Positions 5,775 to 12,000 of a stretch of DNA of 12,578 bases are shown piece after piece. This stretch comes from CAZWRF01 sp964636095 (GTDB taxonomy: Bacteria > Patescibacteriota > Minisyncoccia > JAHISW01 > Tagabacteraceae): NCBI GenBank assembly GCA_964636095.1, contig CAZWRF010000021.1, forward strand, positions 1-12,578, read 5' to 3'. The notes beneath the pieces are model-generated. The model was given only the letters and a program-made list of their open reading frames with translations, was not told the DNA's origin and searched no databases. How positions within the stretch are numbered: the first letter of the stretch is position 1; every line of letters begins with the position of its first letter. The position numbers and the translations under genes were made by a program.

Positions 5775-7169
5775 GTGCAGAGAACACATATAAAAGAAAT
5801 AGCTAAAAAAGCAGGCAAGAAAGCCAAGGTTTTGGGCTGGGTGGATGCTCGCCGTGACTTGGGCAAGCTTATTTTTATTGATATTATAGATGCCGGCGGT
5901 GTTGTGCAGACCGTTTTTGTTCCCCAAAAAAAAGAGCTTTTCGAGTTGGCGGGCGGCCTGAGGCTCAACGATGTTGTTGAAATAGTGGGAGAGGTGCAAA
6001 AAAGGCCCGAAAAAATGATAAATAAAGAAATTGAAACCGGTACCGTGGAGATGAAAGCGGAGAGCCTGAACATTTTAAACAAAGCAAAAACAACTCCCTT
6101 TGAACTTTATACTGATGGATATGAGGTGGATGAAGAAATACGGATGAAATACAGGTACCTGGACTTAAGAAGGGCCAGGATGCAGAAAAACATCAGAAAC
6201 AGGCACGAAATAATTCAGTTTGCCCGCAATTTCCTTTCGGACAAAGGTTTTGCAGAAATAGAAACACCCATTCTCACCAAATCCACGCCCGAAGGCGCCA
6301 GAGACTACGTGGTGCCCTCCCGTGTGCAGAAAGGCAAGTTTTATGCTCTGCCACAGTCGCCTCAGCAATACAAACAGCTTCTTATGGTTGCCGGATTTGA
6401 AAAATATTTTCAAATAGCTCGGTGCCTTAGAGACGAAGACACGAGAGGGGACCGCCAGCCCGAGCACACCCAGCTCGATATCGAAATGAGTTTTGTTGAA
6501 AGAGACGATATATTAAGCTTGCTTGAAGAACTTGTTATAAAAATTACCGAGAAATTCAGCGAAAACAAACTGACAGCAAGGCCCTTTCCTCGCCTTACAT
6601 ACGCCGAGACAATAAAAAAATACAAAACGGATAAGCCGGACCTACGAAAAGATAAAAAAAACACAAACGAGCTGGCTTTCGCCTGGATCGTAGATTTTCC
6701 CATGTTTGAATGGGACAAGGAAAATAAAAGATACGATCCGGTCCACCACATGTTTGTAATGCCAAAAGAAGAGGACATAAAAAAGCTGGACAAAGACCCG
6801 CTCAAAGTTTTAAGTACCCAGTTCGATCTTGTTTGCAACGGATACGAAATATGCAGCGGAAGCATTCGAATACACAAAAGAGACTTGCAAGAGAAAATAA
6901 TGAAACTGGTGGGGCTTAAAGAAAAAGACATGAAAGAAAAATTCGGACATCTTTTGGAAGCTCTGGAATACGGGGCTCCGCCACATGGTGGCGTCGCGCC
7001 CGGCCTGGACCGGCTAATTATGCTGATTCAAGGCGAACCCAACATACGAGAAGTGATAGCATTTCCAAAAACCGGCGACGGTAGCGACCTTATGATGAAC
7101 GCCCCTTCCGAAATCAGCAAAGAGCAGCTCCAAGAACTGGGAATCTCCGTTGTAAAAAGGAGAAAATAA
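5775..7169 (+). CDS. aspS: aspartyl-tRNA synthetase, compact form lacking the GAD insertion
   Basis: This encodes 464 aa from a GTG start. The N-terminal OB-fold anticodon-binding domain is residues 1 to about 105 (VLGWVDARRDLGKLIFIDI...). The class II core follows, with motif 2 RCLRDEDTRGDRQPEHTQLD (Arg216 at its start) and motif 3 GVAPGLDRLIML (Arg413), plus GSIRIH near residue 365. The DRQPE.TQ signature is of the bacterial type. However, bacterial AspRS is usually near 590 aa because a GAD domain of roughly 130 residues sits between the core halves. Here YKTDKPDLRKD runs almost directly into AFAWIVDFPMFEW, so that domain is absent. It charges tRNA-Asp; whether it also charges tRNA-Asn for a Gat-dependent route cannot be decided here. 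It is followed by scpA after 3 nt. Confidence 0.96.
   Translation: MQRTHIKEIAKKAGKKAKVLGWVDARRDLGKLIFIDIIDAGGVVQTVFVPQKKELFELAGGLRLNDVVEIVGEVQKRPEKMINKEIETGTVEMKAESLNILNKAKTTPFELYTDGYEVDEEIRMKYRYLDLRRARMQKNIRNRHEIIQFARNFLSDKGFAEIETPILTKSTPEGARDYVVPSRVQKGKFYALPQSPQQYKQLLMVAGFEKYFQIARCLRDEDTRGDRQPEHTQLDIEMSFVERDDILSLLEELVIKITEKFSENKLTARPFPRLTYAETIKKYKTDKPDLRKDKKNTNELAFAWIVDFPMFEWDKENKRYDPVHHMFVMPKEEDIKKLDKDPLKVLSTQFDLVCNGYEICSGSIRIHKRDLQEKIMKLVGLKEKDMKEKFGHLLEALEYGAPPHGGVAPGLDRLIMLIQGEPNIREVIAFPKTGDGSDLMMNAPSEISKEQLQELGISVVKRRK
7157..7163 (+). promoter_or_regulatory. ribosome-binding site of scpA
   Basis: AAGGAGA lies inside the last codons of aspS, 9 nt before the scpA ATG at 7173. It shows that internal genes of this run initiate by Shine-Dalgarno although the first gene does not. 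Confidence 0.6.
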
Positions 7170-7172
7170 GCC

Positions 7173-7889
7173 ATGTACAATGTACAGACAAAAAATTACC
7201 AAGGCCCTTTTGAATTACTTATTGATTTAATCGAACAAAAAAAACTTTCCGTAAACCAAATCTCCTTGGCGGAGATAGCCGACCAATATTTAAATTACTT
7301 AAAAGAACTGGAGCATTTTCCGCTTAAAGAAGTGGCGTCTTTTGTCGTTGTTGCGGCTACTCTTATGCTGATAAAATCGCGTTCGCTGATGCCGTCTATC
7401 CAGCTTAGCGACGAAGAAGAAGCGGAAATAGAAGACTTTGAGTCCCGTCTTCTGATGTATGAAAAATTTCGCTCTATTTCAAGGGAAGTTGAGAAAATTT
7501 TTGGCAAAAAAATAATTTTCGTTCCGGAAGAAAGCCGAATTTTATCGGGCCGGGTAGAAACCATGTTTGTGGCCCCCAAAGACCTTACCGTAGTCGGCCT
7601 CGAGGCGGCTATTGAACAAATGATAGGCACTCTTCCGCAGAAAGAAAATTTACCGGAAACCGTCGTTAAAAAAACGGTGACTCTTGAAGAAAAAATGGAT
7701 AGTCTGATAAAGCGTTTGCGGGTAAGAGTGAACTTGTGTTTTTCCGAGCTTAAAGACAGTTCCAAGTGCGAAAAAGTGGATCTTATAGTAAATTTTCTTG
7801 CCATGTTGGAACTTGTGAGAAGAAACTTTATAACCGCGAAGCAAACCGAAGGATTCGGTGAAATAGAGATAAGAAGAGTCGGCATATGA
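7173..7889 (+). CDS. scpA: segregation and condensation protein A
   Basis: This encodes 238 aa, the normal length for ScpA. The N-terminal signature is clear: YQGPFELLIDLIEQKKLSV followed by IAEIADQYL-type residues, then the helix ending in LMLIKSRSLMP (about 62-77) that contacts the Smc neck. A charged acidic linker (DEEEAEIEDFESRLLMYEKF) follows. The C-terminal winged helix (about 170-238), which binds the Smc head, includes VNFLAMLELVRRNFI and ends in an EIEIRR strand. ScpA is the kleisin subunit that closes the Smc ring and, with ScpB, helps condense and segregate the chromosome. smc is not in this window. The stop overlaps the scpB ATG as ATGA, the usual scpA-scpB coupling that keeps the subunits in proportion. 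Confidence 0.95.
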   Translation: MYNVQTKNYQGPFELLIDLIEQKKLSVNQISLAEIADQYLNYLKELEHFPLKEVASFVVVAATLMLIKSRSLMPSIQLSDEEEAEIEDFESRLLMYEKFRSISREVEKIFGKKIIFVPEESRILSGRVETMFVAPKDLTVVGLEAAIEQMIGTLPQKENLPETVVKKTVTLEEKMDSLIKRLRVRVNLCFSELKDSSKCEKVDLIVNFLAMLELVRRNFITAKQTEGFGEIEIRRVGI

Positions 7890-8419
7890 AACTGCAAAAT
7901 CACATAGAAGCGCTTCTTTTTCTGGCAGGAGAACCTGTAAAAATAAAAAAGCTGGCCGATCTTCTGGGACGGGAAGAAAAAGAAATTGAAGAGGGGATAG
8001 GAGAGCTGGAAAAAACGCTTGAAAACAGGGGGTTGCGACTGGTGAAAAAGGAGGGGTCCGTTCTTCTGGGTACGGCCCCCGAATCTTCAAAATATTGCAG
8101 AAAACTCATAAAGGAAGAGCTGGACAAAAACATAGGCCGGGCGGGTCTTGAAACATTGGCCATAATTTTGTACAAGGGAGACACGGGCAAAGCGGATATT
8201 GATTATATACGGGGAGTAAACTCGTCTTTTACCCTAAGAACGCTTATGATAAAAGGGCTGGTGGAAAGAAGCGTAAACCCCAAAGACAAGAGAAGCTATA
8301 TCTACTCGCCGTCCATTGAACTTTTCAGGCATTTGGGAATTTCCAAGAGGGAAGACCTACCCAAATTTGAAGAATTTATAGATAAACTGGAAAATGCACT
8401 TGAAGATAATAAAGAATAA
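7886..8419 (+). CDS. scpB: segregation and condensation protein B
   Basis: This encodes 177 aa, typical for ScpB. The start is familiar (LQNHIEALLFLAGEPVKIKKLADLLG), as is the winged-helix pair. The second half contains the conserved AGLETLAIILYKGDTGKADIDYIRGVNS stretch (family consensus 'ALETLAIIAY.QPITR.EIE.IRGV.s'), followed by LIEKGLVE-like residues (MIKGLVERS). ScpB dimers bind the ScpA kleisin next to Smc in the cytoplasm. The ATG is coupled to scpA by a 4-nt overlap. The 3' end overlaps the carboxypeptidase gene by up to 26 nt, linking chromosome condensation and cell-wall genes in one transcript. Confidence 0.95.
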   Translation: MKLQNHIEALLFLAGEPVKIKKLADLLGREEKEIEEGIGELEKTLENRGLRLVKKEGSVLLGTAPESSKYCRKLIKEELDKNIGRAGLETLAIILYKGDTGKADIDYIRGVNSSFTLRTLMIKGLVERSVNPKDKRSYIYSPSIELFRHLGISKREDLPKFEEFIDKLENALEDNKE

Positions 8420-9284
8420 CTTAATTACAGCAACCTGCCTTGTGGCGGTACTTATCGCCCTCAGTTTTTTTTGGCCGTTAAACAAAGCGGAGAACAACAC
8501 GGCGGATTTAATCAATGCCGCCAATGAAAAATCAGCCGTAAAAAACCCCAAAGAAAGCGAAGCCGTTCAGGAAATAAAACTTGAGGCAAAATCGGCCTGT
8601 GTTTTTGACGTGCTTAAAAAAGAATATATTTTTAAAAAAAACGCGAATGCTCAGCTTCCGTTGGCCAGTCTTACCAAGCTGATGACGGCTATCGTAGCCA
8701 AAGAAAATTTTTTGCCGGGAACACTGATAAAAATTTCCGACAACGCACTGTCTCAAGACGGAGACAACGGATTTATGAAAGGGGACATGTGGAACCTGAC
8801 GGATATTACAAACGCCATGCTTATTTCCTCGTCAAACGATGCCGCTTTTGCCGTATCCGAAGCCCGCTCCGATTTCATGAGCCTCATGGAAAAAACTGCC
8901 AAAAAACTCGGTCTTAGCCAAACTTATTTTTTAAACCCCACCGGCTTGGATATTTCCGAAAACCTTGCCGGCGCCTACGGTTCGTGTGAAGACATGGTGA
9001 AAATAATGAACTATATGCTTCAAAAACACAGAGATATTCTGGAAATAACAGCTAAGGAAACCTACGAAAGCCATGGGCTTGTGTTTAAAAACACGGACAA
9101 GCTAGTTCCCGAGCTTCCTACCCTCATAGCGGTTAAAACCGGTTTCGACGACCTTCCGGGAGGCAATCTTATTGTGGCCGTGGACAAGGGCATGGACCAC
9201 CCCATAATCATAGTTGTTTTGGGATCCACGTTTGAAGGCCGTTTTACCGACGTGCGAACTCTTTACAACGCATTCGCGAAATAA
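8394..9284 (+). CDS. D-alanyl-D-alanine carboxypeptidase (S11 / DacA-like PBP)
   Basis: This encodes 296 aa. One N-terminal hydrophobic segment (about residues 10-27) is a signal anchor or signal peptide, so the enzyme acts outside the inner membrane. The three penicillin-binding motifs are present: SLTK with nucleophile Ser92 and Lys95, SSN (146-148) and KTG (248-250). The family removes the terminal D-Ala from peptidoglycan stem peptides, limiting cross-linking. The protein ends soon after the catalytic domain, so the C-terminal PBP5 domain and amphipathic tail of DacA are absent. The start is uncertain: the ATG at 8394 overlaps scpB by 26 nt, and an in-frame TTG at 8400 would also work. 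Neither has a clear Shine-Dalgarno, so termination-reinitiation from scpB is likely. Confidence 0.93.
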   Translation: MHLKIIKNNLITATCLVAVLIALSFFWPLNKAENNTADLINAANEKSAVKNPKESEAVQEIKLEAKSACVFDVLKKEYIFKKNANAQLPLASLTKLMTAIVAKENFLPGTLIKISDNALSQDGDNGFMKGDMWNLTDITNAMLISSSNDAAFAVSEARSDFMSLMEKTAKKLGLSQTYFLNPTGLDISENLAGAYGSCEDMVKIMNYMLQKHRDILEITAKETYESHGLVFKNTDKLVPELPTLIAVKTGFDDLPGGNLIVAVDKGMDHPIIIVVLGSTFEGRFTDVRTLYNAFAK

Positions 9285-9310
9285 ACGAAACTTTAATAAT
9301 TTTTTTAAGG

Positions 9311-9316
9311 TTTAAT
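9311..9316 (+). promoter_or_regulatory. -10-like box TTTAAT, leaderless arrangement
   Basis: GG-TTTAAT ends 5 nt before the ATG at 9322, with no Shine-Dalgarno. It follows the same GG-box-ATG plan as the boxes at 741, 3013 and 5759. Confidence 0.45.
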
Positions 9317-9321
9317 TTTGT

Positions 9322-9633
9322 ATGAAAAAGAGCAAAATCTTTCTTTATGCGTTTTTAGACGCTTTCGGCATATTTGCTTATATTGCCGTGGTTTCCTTAG
9401 TTATGAACAATGCCGAAAAACTTTTCGGCCCGGCCTCCCAATTTTGGGCCGCGGTAGCCATGCTGCTTTTGTTTGTTTTTTCCGCCTCGGCAACAGGCCT
9501 TCTTTTTTTCGGCCGGCCCGTTTATCTTTACCTTCAGGGCTTTAAAAAAGAGGGGATAAAGCTTATTTTTTATACTCTTGGCATTTTGTGTCTTTTTGTT
9601 CTTTCCGTGTTTTTGTACCTGGCGCTTTTCTGA
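9322..9633 (+). CDS. small three-helix membrane protein, unknown function
   Basis: This encodes 103 aa. Three hydrophobic helices are evident, near residues 8-28, 41-64 and 79-102. The N-terminus is short and basic (MKKSK) and a basic loop (KKEGIK) precedes helix 3. There is no catalytic motif, so it is probably an integral inner-membrane protein. The start ATG sits 5 nt after a TTTAAT box. A second frame across the same bases gives a Cys/Arg-rich product of no plausible fold, so the hydrophobic frame is the real one. The gene ends 4 nt before the promoter of the S41 protease gene and may be its own transcription unit. Confidence 0.75.
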   Translation: MKKSKIFLYAFLDAFGIFAYIAVVSLVMNNAEKLFGPASQFWAAVAMLLLFVFSASATGLLFFGRPVYLYLQGFKKEGIKLIFYTLGILCLFVLSVFLYLALF

Positions 9634-9637
9634 CAAA

Positions 9638-9666
9638 TTGACAGCCGGCACCTCAGGCGGTATTTT
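9638..9666 (+). promoter_or_regulatory. sigma70-type promoter of the S41 protease gene
   Basis: TTGACA (9638-9643) is followed after exactly 17 nt by TATTTT (9661-9666). The -35 is perfect and the -10 matches 4 of 6, including both of its first bases and the final T. Transcription should start near 9673, giving a leader of about 26 nt that contains the ribosome-binding site AAGGGGGG (9687-9694), 4 nt before the TTG start. Confidence 0.7.
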
Positions 9667-9698
9667 AAATATAGAACCAACCAACTAAGGGGGGCACA

Positions 9699-10922
9699 TT
9701 GAAAAGAAAAAAAATTTTTCCGGTTGTTTTTGTTGTCGTTTTTCTTCTTCTTGTTCCTGCTGGCGGTTCGGCAGCCAAGAAACAAAAAGAAAAAACATTG
9801 CAGGTTTTTTCAAGGATTATTTTTGACCAGGTTTATTCCGGTATTCAAAAAGAGTATTTTAGCAAACTTACGGAAAGCGAAAAAATAAAGATAAAAAAAA
9901 TAAGAAACGAGCCCATAGAAGAAAAAAAGGCCATAGAAAAAATGCTGGGTATGTTTGAGTTTTGCCACATTGATTCTGTGTATGGCAGCAGCAATAAAGC
10001 TTCGGGGTGCAAAATAGGCGTTTTGTTCTCACCACATCCGGGCGGAGGCCTTTTTATAGCCGATGTTTTTCCCAAAAGCCCGGCTAAAAAAGCGGGGCTA
10101 AAAATAGGCCAACACATCGTCGCTATCGACGGCAAACCGTTAAAAGGTCTTTCTTTTGTTGAAGAGGTGGAGCTTATATCCGGTGACTGTGATGCTTTTG
10201 TGGAACTTTCTGTTTTTTCTCAGATTTTGAAAAAAACTTTCAATGTAAAAATTAAAAGAGAAGAAGAAACTTGGCCTACAGAATATGCGGTAAGCAAGCT
10301 CATAAATAAAGATGTAGGTTTTATAAAATTGAACGGTTTCTTTCTGGGCTCAGAAAAATTATTTGGAGAATCGGTAAAACTTCTTATAAAACAGGGCGCC
10401 AAAAAATGGATAATCTCCTTAAAGTACAATCCGGGCGGATTTGTTTATGCCGCCGACAGAATATTAGGGGAATTTTTACCAAACGGATTAGTTTCCCTTC
10501 ATGCAATAGGCAGAGACAGAAAGATATCAAAATTTTACGTATACTCCAAATGGATACGGGATCGGATGTACAAAATACCTCCCGAAGACAAGGTTATTGT
10601 TCTGGTAAACGATTACAGCGCCAGCGCATCTGAAATTATGGCAGGAGCCCTCCAAGATTACCGCAGAGCAACAATTCTCGGCATAAATACATTCGGAAAA
10701 GGCAGCATGCAATATCCGATAGAACTCAGCGACAGAAGCGTTTTAATGGTTACCAAAGTCCATTTTTTTACGCCGGTTCGGAAAAGAGCAGTAGATAAAA
10801 CAGGTATCGTGCCCGATATTACCGTCTACGACAATCCTTTTACCGAAAAAGATGAAATGCTTGAGGCGGCTCTCGAAATTTTTCAACAATTGGATCTTTA
10901 TGGAGAAATACCCATGCACTAG
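9699..10922 (+). CDS. secreted S41 family (CtpA/Prc-like) PDZ-containing serine protease
   Basis: This encodes 407 aa from a TTG start behind a G-rich ribosome-binding site. Residues 1-26 are a signal peptide: KRKK, a hydrophobic core (about 7-20) and an AxA-like GGSAA end. The protease is therefore exported. A helical region (30-95) precedes a PDZ domain (about 103-190; IADVFPKSPAKKAGLKIGQ and IVAIDGKPL are typical). The S41 core carries YNPGGFV, then SASASEI with predicted nucleophile Ser309, QDY with Asp320, and TFGKG with general base Lys334. The Ser-Lys spacing of 25 and Ser-Asp spacing of 11 equal those of E. coli Prc (S430, D441, K455). C-terminal processing proteases trim or degrade envelope proteins. 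It has its own promoter; no terminator separates it from the next gene. Confidence 0.93.
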   Translation: MKRKKIFPVVFVVVFLLLVPAGGSAAKKQKEKTLQVFSRIIFDQVYSGIQKEYFSKLTESEKIKIKKIRNEPIEEKKAIEKMLGMFEFCHIDSVYGSSNKASGCKIGVLFSPHPGGGLFIADVFPKSPAKKAGLKIGQHIVAIDGKPLKGLSFVEEVELISGDCDAFVELSVFSQILKKTFNVKIKREEETWPTEYAVSKLINKDVGFIKLNGFFLGSEKLFGESVKLLIKQGAKKWIISLKYNPGGFVYAADRILGEFLPNGLVSLHAIGRDRKISKFYVYSKWIRDRMYKIPPEDKVIVLVNDYSASASEIMAGALQDYRRATILGINTFGKGSMQYPIELSDRSVLMVTKVHFFTPVRKRAVDKTGIVPDITVYDNPFTEKDEMLEAALEIFQQLDLYGEIPMH

Positions 10923-10928
10923 AAACTA

Positions 10929-10957
10929 TTGACAAATAGTATATTTAGGTATATAAT
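10929..10957 (+). promoter_or_regulatory. consensus sigma70 promoter of the 107-aa orphan gene
   Basis: TTGACA (10929-10934) and TATAAT (10952-10957) are both perfect and 17 nt apart, the best promoter in the window. The -35 begins 7 nt after the protease stop codon. The predicted start near 10964 leaves a leader of about 33 nt with a full Shine-Dalgarno. Confidence 0.9.
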
Positions 10958-10983
10958 GGTAGGCAGAAAATAACAATTTGAAA

Positions 10984-10990
10984 AAGGAGG
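10984..10990 (+). promoter_or_regulatory. strong Shine-Dalgarno AAGGAGG
   Basis: AAGGAGG lies 6 nt before the ATG at 10997. Two further in-frame ATGs follow directly, 9 and 12 nt from the site. The sequence is exactly complementary to CCTCCTT at 11328-11334 in the gene's own 3' UTR. Confidence 0.88.
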
Positions 10991-10996
10991 CCCGGG

Positions 10997-11320
10997 ATGA
11001 TGATGATAAAGTATTTTATTTTGAGGCTAAAGTGGAAGCTGGCGTTTGCCGAGGCCCATGTGCGATGCTGGCTGAAATACAAAACACCGTACGGAAGAGC
11101 CATAATGCATATGGCCTACAAAAAATACACGGAAACATTCATGTATCGGAAGCGCCTAATAGAGCTGGGCGAAGAATTTGCTTTCAATACTTTTGTTGAC
11201 AGCCCGTTTGAAAGGAAACTTTTCCTTTCCAAGCTTACTTGGAAAGACCGGCTCAGGGCATTTTTCATCCCGTACAATTTTATAAATACCGGGATGCTGA
11301 ACAGACACATGGAATTTTAA
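10997..11320 (+). CDS. 107-aa basic orphan protein
   Basis: I do not recognise the family. The protein is 107 aa, basic and rich in aromatic residues (many Tyr, Phe, Trp). It starts with three Met codons, a hydrophobic-basic helix (IKYFILRLKWKLAFAEAHVR) and then YKKYTETFMYRKRLIELGEEF. No transmembrane helix is convincing and no catalytic motif is visible. The pattern would suit an amphipathic helical protein that binds membrane or nucleic acid, but this is conjecture. Coding is supported by the consensus promoter, the AAGGAGG site at the right distance and the terminator just after the stop. Together these form a compact monocistronic unit that should be strongly expressed. Its 3' UTR carries an anti-Shine-Dalgarno hairpin that may limit translation. 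Confidence 0.75.
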   Translation: MMMIKYFILRLKWKLAFAEAHVRCWLKYKTPYGRAIMHMAYKKYTETFMYRKRLIELGEEFAFNTFVDSPFERKLFLSKLTWKDRLRAFFIPYNFINTGMLNRHMEF

Positions 11321-11321
11321 G

Positions 11322-11339
11322 CCATCACCTCCTTGATGG
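11322..11339 (+). ncRNA. 3'-UTR hairpin presenting an anti-Shine-Dalgarno loop (CCTCCT)
   Basis: CCATCA (11322-11327) pairs perfectly with TGATGG (11334-11339) and leaves exactly CCTCCT (11328-11333) as the loop. It lies between the stop codon and the terminator, 5 nt before the terminator stem. The 11 bases ATCACCTCCTT (11324-11334) equal the conserved bacterial 16S rRNA 3' tail. The loop is complementary to the gene's own ribosome-binding site. With the terminator it could form a 3'-UTR-derived small RNA of about 75 nt (11321-11396). The hairpin is seen directly; the RNA product and its role are inferred. Confidence 0.5.
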
Positions 11340-11344
11340 AATCG

Positions 11345-11397
11345 GGCCCCTCATCCTTCCGTAGCTTTACGCAAAGAAGGAGAGGGGCCTTTTTTTA
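11345..11397 (+). terminator. intrinsic terminator after the 107-aa gene
   Basis: GGCCCCTC-A-TCCTTC (11345-11359) pairs with GAAGGA-GAGGGGCC (11376-11389). This gives 14 base pairs with a single bulged A (11353) and a 16-nt loop. Seven T residues (11390-11396) follow at once. Confidence 0.95.
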
Positions 11398-11427
11398 TTG
11401 ACTAGGCAAAGCTTCCCGTGCTAAAAA
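11398..11427 (+). promoter_or_regulatory. promoter of the 129-aa orphan gene, extended -10
   Basis: TTGACT (11398-11403) directly abuts the previous terminator's T-run. The -10 is read as TAAAAA (11422-11427), preceded by TGC as an extended -10, with 18 nt spacing. The word CCGTGCTA at its -10 is nearly repeated at the next promoter (TCGTGCTA, 11945-11952). Confidence 0.6.
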
Positions 11428-11463
11428 TTATTGTAAGGCATAAAAGTTCTTTGGTCTTAAAAA

Positions 11464-11470
11464 AAGGAGA
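11464..11470 (+). promoter_or_regulatory. Shine-Dalgarno AAGGAGA
   Basis: AAGGAGA lies in a purine-rich stretch 6 nt before the ATG at 11477. It fixes that ATG as the start rather than the out-of-frame GTG at 11473. Confidence 0.85.
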
Positions 11471-11476
11471 AAGTGA

Positions 11477-11866
11477 ATGGAAGATTTTCACAACATTGTG
11501 TATGCGTACTTTAGCATGGAGGGTACTCAAGAAGAGAAAAAAAAATTCCTTATAAAAAGCCTCGCTGAGTCCGGTGTGTCCGGAAAATTGATCTGGAAAG
11601 TTTCAGAAGAAAAAGATGTTGCCGTTGCCTCTGCCGTGGGATTTGTCATTGTCGTTTTTAGGGTTGAAGCGGACAGCATGTTTCCGTGGTATATTTTGAA
11701 AATTTTTGATGAACATCGAACCTTTTTGGACATCAATCTTTTGGACTGCCGCGAAGAGTCCAAAAGCAACTTTGCCCGAACGGGTCCCGAGTATGTTTGG
11801 CAACTTTTCGACATTGTGACAACAGGCAGAGTGAGGCATATTTTACCCGAAAATAAACAGGAATAG
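11477..11866 (+). CDS. 129-aa orphan soluble protein
   Basis: I do not recognise the family. The 129 residues look soluble and mixed alpha/beta. The N-terminal half is helical and charged (MEGTQEEKKKFLIKSLAESG). A hydrophobic strand pair follows (VAVASAVGFVIVVFRVEAD, about 49-67), too short and too interrupted by Ala/Gly to be a clear membrane helix. The C-terminus, with FARTGPEYVWQLFDIVTTGR, is likely helical. There is no signal peptide, metal motif or P-loop. It is an isolated unit, with its own promoter at 11398, a good ribosome-binding site and a terminator 25 nt after the stop. The layout is the same as that of the neighbouring 107-aa gene. It is probably cytoplasmic and of unknown role. 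Confidence 0.75.
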   Translation: MEDFHNIVYAYFSMEGTQEEKKKFLIKSLAESGVSGKLIWKVSEEKDVAVASAVGFVIVVFRVEADSMFPWYILKIFDEHRTFLDINLLDCREESKSNFARTGPEYVWQLFDIVTTGRVRHILPENKQE

Positions 11867-11890
11867 AACCGGCGTAAAAATAAAGGTCCC

Positions 11891-11921
11891 AAAAAGGCCC
11901 CGCCCAACGCGGGGCTTTTTT
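11891..11921 (+). terminator. intrinsic terminator after the 129-aa gene
   Basis: GCCCCGC (11897-11903) and GCGGGGC (11909-11915) form a 7-bp GC stem around a CCAAC loop, followed by six T residues (11916-11921). AAAAA upstream (11891-11895) could pair with the T-run around a bulged G. Confidence 0.95.
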
Positions 11922-11927
11922 CTTTGG

Positions 11928-11956
11928 TTGACAAAGCATATTTCTCGTGCTACTTT
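11928..11956 (+). promoter_or_regulatory. promoter of the HD-domain gene, extended -10
   Basis: TTGACA (11928-11933) is perfect. After 17 nt comes TACTTT (11951-11956), preceded by TGC, an extended -10. The context TCGTGCTA repeats that of the promoter at 11398. A start near 11963 gives a leader of about 38 nt. Confidence 0.65.
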
Positions 11957-11987
11957 GGCATAAACAAAAACAGTTTTTTGAAAAACG

Positions 11988-11993
11988 AAAGGA
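11988..11993 (+). promoter_or_regulatory. ribosome-binding site AAAGGA of the HD-domain gene
   Basis: AAAGGA ends 7 nt before the ATG at 12001 and selects that ATG over an in-frame ATG at 11947, which lies inside the promoter. It forms half of the perfect 12-base palindrome AAAGGATCCTTT (11988-11999). Confidence 0.75.
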
Positions 11994-12000
11994 TCCTTTT

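Noticed and set aside
6410..6931. Long open frame on the minus strand inside aspS
   Set aside because: It is a shadow of a well-supported aspS, is Ser/Phe-rich as expected of the antisense of Lys/Glu-rich coding, and has no start signals.
10978..11199. Alternative reading frame starting with an ATG-like codon upstream of the 107-aa gene
   Set aside because: It begins inside the ribosome-binding region of the 107-aa gene, has no site of its own and gives a Cys/Arg-mixed product; the 10997 frame has the correctly spaced AAGGAGG.
11988..11999. AAAGGATCCTTT palindrome as a hairpin or operator that hides the ribosome site of the HD gene
   Set aside because: With no loop bases it cannot fold on itself into a stable hairpin, and 12 bases are too few to claim an operator.
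11947..12000. In-frame upstream ATG (11947) as the start of the HD-domain protein
   Set aside because: It lies within the predicted promoter between -35 and -10, would add residues not expected in the family, and has no ribosome site; AAAGGA points to 12001.
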